Of a stretch of DNA of 20,107 nucleotides, positions 8,696 to 16,912 are shown piece after piece (positions within the stretch are counted from its first letter, which is position 1; every line of letters begins with the position of its first letter). The position numbers and the translations under genes are program-made. Source of the stretch: Oehlia diaphana (Eukaryota; Glomeromycota; Glomeromycetes; Glomerales; Glomeraceae); the NCBI GenBank assembly GCA_003833135.1, contig QZLH01000228.1, positions 8,781 through 28,887 on the forward strand, given 5' to 3'. Under the pieces are notes generated by a model that saw nothing but the letters and a program-made list of their open reading frames with translations, had not been told where the DNA came from and did not search any database.

Positions 8696-10888
8696 ATGTT
8701 TAATAAAAATGAAATACAAGTTACCAAAAATTCAAATGAATGGATTAGTTTGATTAACGCTAATGAATCTATTTTTAAAAATCATATAAAATACTATGAA
8801 TATAAAGATTTTTATAATATTGAAAAAATTGACAGTGGTTACTTTGGAAAAATTTGCCGTGCAAATTGGAAAAATTTGAAAGAATATTTTGTATTGAAAT
8901 CCTTCAAGTTTGACAATGATGTTATTGTAAAAGAAATCATTCATGAGGTAATTGTAAAATATATTTATTATTTGTATTTCAGTCTTAAATCATTTACAAT
9001 ACATATTCATTATAATTTAGGTTGAACTTTATCGTAAAGTTGATTTTCATAAAAATATTATTAGTTTTTTTGGAGTTACAGATAAAGGTATAAAAATGTA
9101 ATATGTTTGTTTAAAAATAGTTTATAAAAAGCATTAATAATTTTTTTTTAAAAAAAATTAGAAAATCAAAATGGTCAAGCGAAAGAATACTTTTTAGTTA
9201 TGGAGTACGTTGATGGTAGTTCTCTTCAAAACTATTTGAAAGAAAACTTTGAAAAACTTACGTGGGAAGATAAGTTTAGATTAGCATTCCAATTAGCTCA
9301 TGTTGTATCATGTTTACATAATAAAGGAATTGTGCATGGAAATTTGGTAAAAACTTTTTTTTTTTTAATCTTTTAAAAAAAATTTTATTATATTTTTTTA
9401 TTAATCATTTATATTTAATTTTTTTATAATAGAACTCTGGTAATATATTAGTTCATCAAAATAATATCAAATTAGGCGACCTTGGATTATCAAAAAGAAT
9501 TAATGAAACGCTTAAAACACCTATGAATCAATCAGAATTATTTGTTGCAGCTCCTTATATTGATCCAATATGGTTTAATAATAGTAATAATTTAATGCAG
9601 CCATACTCATTAAGTGAAAAGAGTGACGTCTATAGTATCGGAGTACTTCTATGGGAGATATCGAGTGGTCAGTTACCATTTAAAGGCGAATCTTATGATG
9701 CTAGTTTAGTTATGCAGATTTCAAAAGGTTATAGAGAAAAAATTATCTCGGATACTCCTATAGATTATTCTAATCTTTATACAGGTAAATATAATTCTTG
9801 CTATAATTATGGTATATATTATCATTCTTTATTTTAATATTTATTTAATATACGTTTTATTAGAGTGTTGGAATGGCAAGCCCAAAAATAGACCATCGAT
9901 GAATCAAGTGGTTGATAAGTTAAAATCAATCATTACAAAAACTTGTATAACAGAATCTCAAATTATTCAAAAAAATGATAAAATGAATATAAAAGAAACA
10001 GAACCTACGATTCAAAATGTTAATCGAGCTATATTTGAAGAGGATTTAAGTAGTGTTATTGATGAATTGATTAATTTATATTTTGAGGAGGTAAATAAAG
10101 GAAAGGAAGAAAATGTAAGAAAGCAATTTGTTATTGATTATATTAATAATTCCAATATAAGTTCACAAGAAATTTACAATTGGCTTTTAAATAATCACAA
10201 TGATTCAAATTCTATCTTTTTACTTGGATATTTTAATAATTATGGAATTGAAGCTAACATTAATAAGCAAAAGGCGCTTGAATTATATCAAAAAGCGGCG
10301 AAGTTAGAAAATAGTGCAGCACAATTTGATCTCGCTTATTTACATATTTACGGAAAAGGTATTGATAAAAGTTATGATAAAGTTTTTGAATTATCATTAA
10401 AATTAGCGGATAGAGAATATCCAGCCGGAATGAATTTATTAGGATATTGTTATAATGTAGGAATTGGAACCGATGTTGATAAACAAAAGGCAGTTGAATT
10501 ATATTATAAAGCAGCAAATTTAGGAAATATTAGAGCTCAATGTAATCTTGGTTTAATTTATGAAAGTGGAGATGGTGTCGAAAAAGATTATGATAAGGTT
10601 TTTGAATTAGCTAATAAATCTGCAAATGGAAAACATTCGGATGGAATAGGCCTATTAGCATATTGTTATTATAATGGACTTGGTACTGATGCTAATTTTC
10701 AAATGGCATTTGGATTATATCAAGAGGCAGCAAATTTAGGGAATGATGTAGCTCAATATAATCTTGCTAATATGTATGAATATGGGGAAGGAGCTGAAAA
10801 AAATATGAGCAAAGCAATTTATTGGTATAAAAAATCCGCTGAACAAGAAAATCTGGGCGCTCAAACTAAATTAAAACTTCTTTTATAG
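8696..10888 (+). CDS. Protein kinase-like (probable pseudokinase) with Sel1 repeats
   Basis: Five exons: 8696-8947, 9021-9087, 9162-9346, 9433-9784 and 9864-10888. They give 1881 nt in frame, or 626 residues. All four introns have GT...AG ends and are 73-86 bp long. The kinase domain is about 40-308: a degenerate glycine loop IDSGYFGKI (45-53), beta-3 Lys68 in FVLKSF, alpha-C Glu84, MEYVDGSSL hinge, HGNLNSGN catalytic loop (165-172), DLG (184-186), SDVYSIGVLLWE (232-243) and NRPSMNQVVDKL (294-305). The catalytic Asp of HRD is Asn167, so phosphotransfer is probably lost or weak. The linker at 326-400 is followed by six Sel1 repeats (about 403-619) that bind partner proteins. The overall form is that of the TKL-Sel1 proteins abundant in Rhizophagus. 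The downstream gene is a copy of exon 5. A TATA box lies at 8637. After the stop, another frame stays open for about 20 codons, possibly an older C-terminus. Confidence 0.92.
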
Positions 10889-11331
10889 TTATGAGAGTAA
10901 CGTGGGCCAATCTTTAGGCGAAATGATAGGAATGTTATCTTTCTAACGCTTTGATCATGTCGTATTTTTTTTTTAATTACGGTCATAAATAAGATTTTCA
11001 TTTATAATATTCCATTTTACAAATAGTACATTTATCACTTTAATAAAACGCCGAGTGATAAATACTGTTTAAATTAGATTACTGTGTAAAACATATAGTA
11101 TATATAGGTATATTGGTGTTTTTTAATAATCAATACGATAAATATTATTTTTATTATCGATCAAGTTAAAAAATAACGGTCAAATGAAAGTTCGTTAATT
11201 AATATATAATTTATAAAAAAAATTTATTTTTTAATAGCATATCTTAATGTGAGAGAAATTTATTAATAAATAACTTTTGGTTCGTAAAATTTAAATAAAA
11301 AGACTTTTTTTTTTTTGCGTGCATATTTAGC

Positions 11332-11480
11332 GATAGTTTTCTTTATTATACCATGTGAAATTGAATTCCTATGCATGATGTTGCTGAATGTCGGTTTATT
11401 ATTCGGTGATAATTTTCTTTATTTTCCCATGTGATATCGGAAAACTATGCATGTATGCATGATGTTGCTGATGTCGGTTT
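11332..11480. repeat. Two-copy direct tandem repeat
   Basis: Copy 1 (11332-11397) and copy 2 (11408-11480) share, in order, GATA(G/A)TTTTCTTTATT, CCATGTGA, CTATGCATG, ATGATGTTGCTGA and TGTCGGTTT. Copy 2 has an additional ATGCATGT. The copies are diverged, so the duplication is not recent. Confidence 0.75.
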
Positions 11481-11789
11481 TACCAAACAATGTAATTAAG
11501 TTTTTTTTTTTCAATAATTAGCGCCTCCAATAAATTTTTTACATAATTATAATTTAAAAATCACATTCGACATTCCTTGAACATGATTTGCTTGTTTCCA
11601 CAGAAAAAAATAAAAATTGCAAAAGATTTTTGCATTTATGGCGTAGCAAAATCGTTTAAGGTTTACAAATAATTTTTTTGTACCACGTGAATCGTTCATG
11701 ACTAATTATCGGCCATTTCCGAACATTTTAATCGACTGTGTCCAAAATATCAAGTGATTTACGCACATAATAAATAAAGTACATAAAGG

Positions 11790-11823
11790 AAAAAAAAAAT
11801 TTTTTTTTTTTTTTTTTTTTTTT
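11790..11823. repeat. A10-T24 homopolymer run
   Basis: Ten A are followed by 24 T, about 90 bp before the ATG of the second Sel1 gene. It is within the probable promoter region and likely to vary in length. Confidence 0.9.
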
Positions 11824-11915
11824 GTTATAATTTTTTTTTCTAATAATAAAAACCATCGCAAAATTATTATAATATCTATATATTTTTTTTTCTTTTATAA
11901 AAAAAATTGATAAAA

Positions 11916-12815
11916 ATGAATATTAAAGAAATAGAACCAACCATTCGATACATTCACACAGAAATATTTGAAGAGGATTTTAGTTTTGTGATTCATGAAT
12001 TAGTCGACTTTATTTCTAAGGAATTAAATGAAGGAAAAGAAGAAATAATAAGAAAGCAACGTGTTCTTAATTATGTTAATAATCAAAAAATAATTTTAAA
12101 AGAAGTTTATCATTGGCTTTTAAATAATCAAAATGATTCAACATCTATTTATTTACTTGGATATTTTAATTATCATGGAATTGAATCTAATATTGATAAA
12201 CAAAAAGCATTTAAATTATATCAAAAAGCAGCAGAATTAAAAAATAATTTAGCACAATTTGATCTCGCTTTAATGTATGAAGATGGTGAAGGTGTTGAAA
12301 AGAATTATGATAAAACTTTTGAATTATCAAAAGATTTGACTGAAAGAAAATATTCAAGTGGAATAAATTTATTAGGATATTGTTATTATAATGGAATTGG
12401 AACTGAAGTTAATAAACAAAAAGCTTTTGAATTATATAATAAGGCAGCAAATTTAGGAAATAATAGAGCTCAATGTAATCTTGCATTAATGTATAAGAAT
12501 GAAAATTTTTTGAAAGATAATAATAAGGTTTTTGAATTATCTAAGAAATGTTCATTAGGAAAACATTCTGGTGGAATAAATTTATTAGGTTATTGTTATG
12601 ATAATGGGATTGGAACTGATATTGATACGCAAAAAGCATTTGAATTATATCAAGAGGCAGCAAATTTAGGAAATAAAGTAGCTCAACATAATCTTGCTAA
12701 TATGTATGAATATGGTGAAGGAGTTGAAAAAAATATGAACAAAGCAATTTATTGGTATAAAAAATCTGCTGAACAAGGTTATCAAAATGCTCTGAATGTA
12801 TTGAATAATTTTTAA
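11916..12815 (+). CDS. Sel1-repeat protein, partial paralogue of the kinase-like gene
   Basis: The product is 299 residues, with no introns. The frame is open a little upstream, but ATG at 11916 is the first Met and aligns exactly with Met326 of the upstream kinase-like protein; both read MNIKE(I/T)EPTI. The two align from there to the end without gaps, about two thirds identical by eye. Residues 1-75 are the helical linker (FEED, GKEE..RKQ, WLLNNxNDS). Six Sel1 repeats follow (about 77-293), ending AIYWYKKSAEQG. The repeats alternate between two types, giving a 72-residue period. The fourth repeat has a degenerate turn (KNENFLKDNN for the usual GEGVEKNYD). With no kinase domain it is likely a scaffold or adaptor. 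Origin by partial duplication of exon 5 is the simplest reading. Confidence 0.92.
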   Translation: MNIKEIEPTIRYIHTEIFEEDFSFVIHELVDFISKELNEGKEEIIRKQRVLNYVNNQKIILKEVYHWLLNNQNDSTSIYLLGYFNYHGIESNIDKQKAFKLYQKAAELKNNLAQFDLALMYEDGEGVEKNYDKTFELSKDLTERKYSSGINLLGYCYYNGIGTEVNKQKAFELYNKAANLGNNRAQCNLALMYKNENFLKDNNKVFELSKKCSLGKHSGGINLLGYCYDNGIGTDIDTQKAFELYQEAANLGNKVAQHNLANMYEYGEGVEKNMNKAIYWYKKSAEQGYQNALNVLNNF

Positions 12816-13094
12816 ACCGTAATTTTTAAGGTTTAGCATTTATTGTTAAGAAATGTTGATTTTTATCTTAAATATCAATTTTAATTTTGATATGTGCAAG
12901 TCGCTAATTTTTAATAAATAAAACTATGACATACTGTAAGTGAGCAAAGTCACAAAAATACCGATGACATACTTTACATCAGTAAGGAGTGAGGCGCAGA
13001 TAATAAATATGGTACGCTCATATTCTCTTTATCCGCTTCTTTATCTGAAATCCTCATTTCTTTGTTGAATGTATCCTTAAATTTTAAATTTATA
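12816..13094. other. Downstream region of the second Sel1 gene
   Basis: Just at the stop codon TAAACC pairs with GGTTTA (12813-12836), a short stem of unknown meaning. ATGACATACT occurs twice (12926 and 12964). On the minus strand a frame containing KEMRISDKEADKENM is open for about 40 codons (12980-13090 region). It may belong to the decayed gene listed next. Confidence 0.35.
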
Positions 13095-13506
13095 TTAAAT
13101 TATATTGAGTAATTCTTGAATTTGTGGATCATTCACATATTAACTTCTTTAGTTTCCCGCGTTAACGATTTCTCTAAAAGCGTCGCTTCATTTTTGAAAA
13201 ATATCTGTTGTAATAATTTTAATAAAGCTCGCTTTATATTTTTACGCAAAAAAATTTCTTTCTCTTGACTTTTTGTTCGGATAAAAATTTCTGTCTTTTT
13301 GATTTACTCTTGATTTCATCATTTTGCTGTCGTATTATTCGTTCTTGTCTTTGTATGAAAATTTTCTTTTTCATTATGAATCACGGGACTTGATATTTCG
13401 CTGCGCTTTCTGAACCACTGAACCACTTAATACGATCTTCCTTTTTTTTATTAACTGATTTTTTTGTAATTTTTGAAACAAAATTATTTTTGCATGAACT
13501 TAAGTT
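13095..13506 (-). pseudogene. Decayed minus-strand coding region, family not recognised
   Basis: Read on the minus strand from 13506, one frame stays open for 90 codons apart from TGA at 13383-13381. It includes SGSESAAKYQVP before the stop and an ATG-started 46-codon part (13374-13234) with RQERIIRQQNDEIKSKSKRQ after it. At a T7 run near 13250 the coding character moves to another frame (LRKNIKRALLKLLQQIFFKN to 13133). It then shifts again to a third frame, VNDPQIQELLNII and stop at 13095. The composition is basic and helix-rich like a coiled-coil or transposon-derived protein. Three or more lesions within 410 bp point to a pseudogene; alternatively there are unrecognised introns. No function is assigned. 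Confidence 0.45.
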
Positions 13507-13993
13507 TCACATCTCACGCAAAACAATGTTCTTAAATAATATTTTTAATTTTAATGTATTTTTTCAATTAATAATAATAATAAAATGTAGAACAAAGATT
13601 GGAAAAAATTGTTATTGGGTCATTTGACGCTAGTTTCAATAACCGTATAATAAAGAATGTTCATAATTAAAATTTATTAATAATACTAAGCTTTTTATAT
13701 TTATCGATCATCATTCTGAGTTGGGTTTATTGTTTAGATATCGTATTTAAAAATTTAGTTCTATTGTAAACATTTTATATTAATATCCTAAATATTCTTC
13801 GGTCTAATGCTGCTGGTATGATTCAGCACTGTAACTCTGTAAGGGTTAGCAACTTTCTTAATAATTATCTCCTCTAATGAATTTCAAATTAAATAAAATA
13901 TTATTAATACATAATAAAAAAATAAATTTTTATTAATGCTATATATTATGGAAAATATTTCACTCAGAATGTGATAAAATTTAAATCAAACTC
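13507..13993. other. Gene-free stretch
   Basis: AT-rich DNA with an (AAT)n patch near 13571. No supported gene or structured repeat was found. Confidence 0.45.
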
Positions 13994-14808
13994 GTGACCG
14001 ACCCATTAATTTTAAATGTAGATCATCAAGGGATTTTCTCAACGACTAGTTGACTACTGATTGAATCTTTAAAAATAAGCTAATTTTTAGTCAGTGAATC
14101 ATTTTTTTACACCTATTTTACGCTAACCGTTTTGGTTGAAATGTTAAAATTTTTTCTATTTTGAAAATTAAGTATTTATATACAATTTTACCATTAATTA
14201 AGCAAGAAAATGGGTTCAAAATAAGTTTTTACACTATTAATCTTAAAATCAAATAAAATTATTGATTTGAATAATTAATTCGTGATCCGCAAATAAAGTA
14301 GAGAGTCCTATATCGAAAATCGGGGTAATTATATAATAGCACAGAACCTGATGTCGTGGCAAACCAAAGTAATAATTGTTAAAATATAATATAAAACTAA
14401 GTTTATTGCCATCAAATTATGTTATTTGGCTTACTTTTTGTTGAAAGTCCGGTAAATTTTTTGAGCACTATAATGACTTACTTATAGGCTTAAAGGTAAA
14501 AAATGCCTTATTTTTAACGTTGCGAATAATGGATATTTACTTTTAGGCTCATAGGAAAGTTATTTCTAATTATTGAAAATTTTTCCGGACTTTTAGTAAA
14601 AAATTAGCCAAATGGTATAATTTTATGCTAATGGTTTTAGTTTTCACATCATATTTAAAAAATTCGTACTTTAATTTGCCGCGTCTTCAGATTCCGCGCT
14701 ATTATATATTAATATATATATAACTTAACCCCGGTTTTTAATAATTAGATTCTCTACTTTTTACGCGGATCAAAAATTAATGTTATTTAATTATAGGTGG
14801 TCGGTCAC
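13994..14808. mobile_element. Possible element with GTGACCGACC termini hosting a foldback insertion
   Basis: GTGACCGACC at 13994-14003 is perfectly inverted at 14799-14808 (GGTCGGTCAC). A further 15 bp or so inside each end are partly complementary (ATTAATTTTAAAT against ATTTAATTATA). If real, this is an older inverted-repeat element of about 307 bp into which the 508-bp foldback inserted. The terminal match is short, so the outer element is tentative. Confidence 0.35.
14274..14781. mobile_element. Full-length foldback element (508-bp imperfect palindrome)
   Basis: The left and right halves are inverted copies over almost their whole length, with the centre near 14527. Matching landmarks, outside to inside, are GTGATCCGC with GCGGATCA, AAAGTAGAGA with TCTCTACTTT, CGGGGT with ACCCCG, TAATAGC with GCTATTA, GGCAAA with TTTGCC, AAAACTAAG with TTAGTTTT, TTTGGCT with AGCCAAA, and AAAGTCCGG with CCGGACTTT. 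Near the centre, CTTATAGGCTTAAAGGTAAA mirrors TTTACTTTTAGGCTCATAGG. No coding sequence is present. It is a foldback-type MITE or an inverted duplication, diverged but still able to form one long hairpin. Confidence 0.85.
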
Positions 14809-14982
14809 CAAATTCTGTCAAACCGGATTTGCTTTATTAAAAAGATTTTAAATTCGATAAGTTGTTCTCTATTAATATTAAGTAACACCAAAGGTTTAAA
14901 TGAATACATGAGAATTTTAATAAGCATGTAACAGAACATATTTTTTAAAAATCGCTGCAAAAATTTTTCTACGAAAAGAGTA

Positions 14983-15388
14983 TGGTGGCTGTCACCTATA
15001 AACCACACAGTCCGAAAATTTAAAAATCTATTTATTTATATAGTGTAACTTATTTTTATAGTACTTTATTTAAATATAATTTTGCCGCGTAAGCGGCAAA
15101 AATTTTTTTTGCTAATATTCCATGGAATTTTTGTGGAATTCATAAAAATTTCATGCAAACTAGTCCGAAATTTTCTATTTTTACTATTATCACTTTTTAA
15201 AATTATCAACTTTTGATCTATAATATTGCTTAATATTATTATAAAAACTTATAAAATAAACCGATAGAAATGTGCAGTTAATGTTCTATCATTTTATCAG
15301 TTTGGATTTTTTTAATGTTACTTAGTTTATGAATTATAAAAGTTTAAAGTTACATAATATTAGTGTGGTTTATAGGTGACAGCCACCA
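14983..15388. mobile_element. 406-bp MITE with perfect 26-bp terminal inverted repeats
   Basis: The left terminus (14983-15008) starts TGGTGGCTGTCACC and ends ACCACAC. The right terminus (15363-15388) is its exact reverse complement over 26 bp. TA stands immediately outside both ends (14981-14982 and 15389-15390), consistent with TA target duplication as in Tc1/mariner-type elements. The inside is AT-rich, with AGTCCGAAA repeated at 15009 and 15160, and carries no transposase. The perfect termini imply recent mobility compared with the other elements in the window. Confidence 0.88.
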
Positions 15389-15772
15389 TAACACTTTATT
15401 ATCCACTAGTAGAAATGTAAATGTTTACTTTCTTTTTTCTTTTTTTTTTTTTTTTTATAAAAAACGCTCTTAAAATGAAAAAAAATATACTTGTAGTAGG
15501 AAAATTTTTGTTTGTTAAAATTTTTGTGTGATACCATTAACATACACTAGGAAATGGTAATTCAGTTAATTCGTCATGTTAAACATCTTCAGTATAAAAT
15601 CGGTATCGGTATTTAATCGGTGTAATTGTATAAATCGGTATGTGATCATCAATCGGTATAAAATCGGTATCTGCAATTTTAATAATTGTCGAAAATAGAA
15701 TTTATTGCATCATTTTTAATTTATACAATTTATACGTAGAAATAAAAATGAATATATATTATCAACTCAGTC
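15389..15772. other. Gene-free stretch with a short motif repeat
   Basis: Contains a T-rich run near 15435-15458 and the ATCGGTAT motif cluster. No gene is supported. Confidence 0.5.
15599..15670. repeat. Irregular cluster of AATCGGTAT motifs
   Basis: AATCGGTAT or close variants occur about six times (15598, 15605, 15615, 15633, 15651, 15662) with spacers of 1-12 bp. It lies about 100 bp beyond the 3' end of the minus-strand secreted protein gene. The cluster may be a degenerate minisatellite or an array of binding sites. Confidence 0.65.
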
Positions 15773-16144
15773 TTAAACTCCTCCCCCTCCTCCACCACCT
15801 CCACCACCACCTTCACCATCACCACCACTAACACTATCACCTCCACCTATACCGCCTCTACCTACATAACCTACTTTACTACGTTCCTGTTTTATAAAAA
15901 ATTTTGAGAGATATTGTTTTATGGTGGACAAGTAGGCGTCAATGTTGGTGATGGTGCGTTTCTGTTCTATAAAAAACCAACGTTGGCTCCTTTTAGAATT
16001 TATATTAGCTTGATGATTCCATGAATGATGCATATTGTTCATATTGTTATTATTTACATGATTAGTAAGATCATTATTTCCAGATAATGTATCTTTGATT
16101 ACTTTAATAGTGAGAAAGAAAATAATAATTAGGAATACTTTCAT
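15773..16144 (-). CDS. Small predicted secreted protein with glycine-rich tail
   Basis: The frame starts at ATG 16144 (a GTG two codons upstream is not used as a start in eukaryotes) and encodes 123 residues. Residues 1-17 (MKVFLIIIFFLTIKVIK) look like a signal peptide: one Lys, then a hydrophobic core. A His/Asn-rich segment (about 23-50) follows, then a Lys-Arg pair at about 52-53 that could be a KEX2 cleavage site. Two related segments come next, WFFIEQKRTITNI and KFFIKQERSKVGY. The last 30 or so residues are mostly Gly, ending in a run of eleven Gly and Val. Fungal small secreted proteins of this type include candidate effectors and wall proteins; the role here is unknown. A TATATAATT-like element lies about 60 bp upstream on the minus strand. 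The gene could be part of a spliced model. The signal peptide has no clear cleavage site. Confidence 0.55.
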   Translation of the reverse strand: MKVFLIIIFFLTIKVIKDTLSGNNDLTNHVNNNNMNNMHHSWNHQANINSKRSQRWFFIEQKRTITNIDAYLSTIKQYLSKFFIKQERSKVGYVGRGGIGGGDSVSGGDGEGGGGGGGGGGGV

Positions 16145-16463
16145 ATTCACAAATGATAAAAAAACAATGCAGTTCTAAAATGAAATATTTAATTTAGATA
16201 AATATGTATATATAATTTTGGAATGTAATAATATATATTGAATTTGAAATGTTTTGGAATAAAAAATTACGAAACGTGATACTATAACGTTTATATTTAA
16301 GGTAAATGGTACAAATTGAACGTAGAATATTGAAAACAGATTTTCGAGATAGGTTTATAAAGAAATTTGATACTATGAAAATTATAATTTTAAAATGAAA
16401 TATTTTATTTAAAATAATAAGTTTGAAAAAATTACTTTTATTTTATAGAGTTTAATCATAAAA
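16145..16463. other. Probable promoter region of the minus-strand secreted protein gene
   Basis: AT-rich DNA. A 30-codon + frame at 16306-16398 starts MVQIERRILKTDFRDRF but has no supporting context. No other feature is seen. Confidence 0.4.
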
Positions 16464-16729
16464 TTAATCAATTGGTAGCTTTGCGACTTTGCGTACCAAT
16501 ATAACAAAATTTGGAATAATGTTCTAACCAAGAGGATCAAACTTTTCCACTCCATTTGGAATACTGCATGCGACTAAATGAATGAATTTACTTTTTTTAT
16601 TGAATTCAACAATGTTAGGTATATAAATTTTATTAGCAATAATTTGACAAAGAAATGATTTTTAATTTCTTGGGTTTCTAATATATTAAGCATTTTGCAC
16701 ATATAGTTATGAATCTTATGATCGATCAT
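16464..16729 (-). pseudogene. Decayed minus-strand gene, family not recognised
   Basis: Two overlapping frames both look protein-coding. The upstream one starts at ATG 16729 and reads MIDHKIHNYMCKMLNILETQ then EIKNHF. The coding character then moves by one base at the T-rich ATTTCTTTG near 16655 into a second frame reading FLCQIIANKIYIPNIVEFN, KKSKFIHLVACSIPNGVEKF and DPLG. That frame meets TAG at 16526-16524 and continues NIIPNFVILVRKVAKLPID to TAA at 16466-16464. One frameshift and one stop therefore separate three consistent pieces. An acceptor-like TTATTAG lies just upstream of the first piece (about 16746), so earlier exons may exist further right. No domain is recognised. Confidence 0.5.
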
Positions 16730-16731
16730 AA
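16716..16731. repeat. Perfect 16-bp palindrome
   Basis: TTATGATCGATCATAA is its own reverse complement. It overlaps the start of the decayed coding region, and is probably incidental. Confidence 0.5.
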
Positions 16732-16912
16732 ATTGTTTGATAAACTAATAATATAAATACAGTACAAGTTGCGATAAAAATTATTGCAATTGTCCACTAA
16801 ACACTAATATGATTAAATATGCAAGTAATATTTGTCTTGTATCCTTGTAAATTGTAATTAATATGTAATGATGTTCGTAAATGTAGATCGGAATAACGAT
16901 ATTTAAATTATA

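Larger units (their letters stand above)
10889..11915. other. Intergenic stretch between the two related Sel1 genes
   Basis: No gene is supported. It contains a two-copy tandem repeat (11332-11480) and an A10-T24 run (11790-11823). No kinase-domain sequence could be found upstream of the second Sel1 gene, so the missing domain is not lying there as an obvious pseudogene. Confidence 0.5.

Noticed and set aside
11852..11858. ACCATCG upstream of the second Sel1 gene, compared with ACCATCG in the kinase C-lobe of the first
   Set aside because: Only seven bases match and the spacing to the ATG differs (64 against 91), so it is not evidence of a kinase remnant.
14805..15008. 67-codon open frame on the minus strand
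   Set aside because: It overlaps the terminal inverted repeat of the 406-bp MITE and has no promoter or recognisable motif.
15440..15530. 18-codon frame starting MKKNILVVGKFLFVK
   Set aside because: Too short, in a homopolymer-rich stretch, and without a signal peptide or context.
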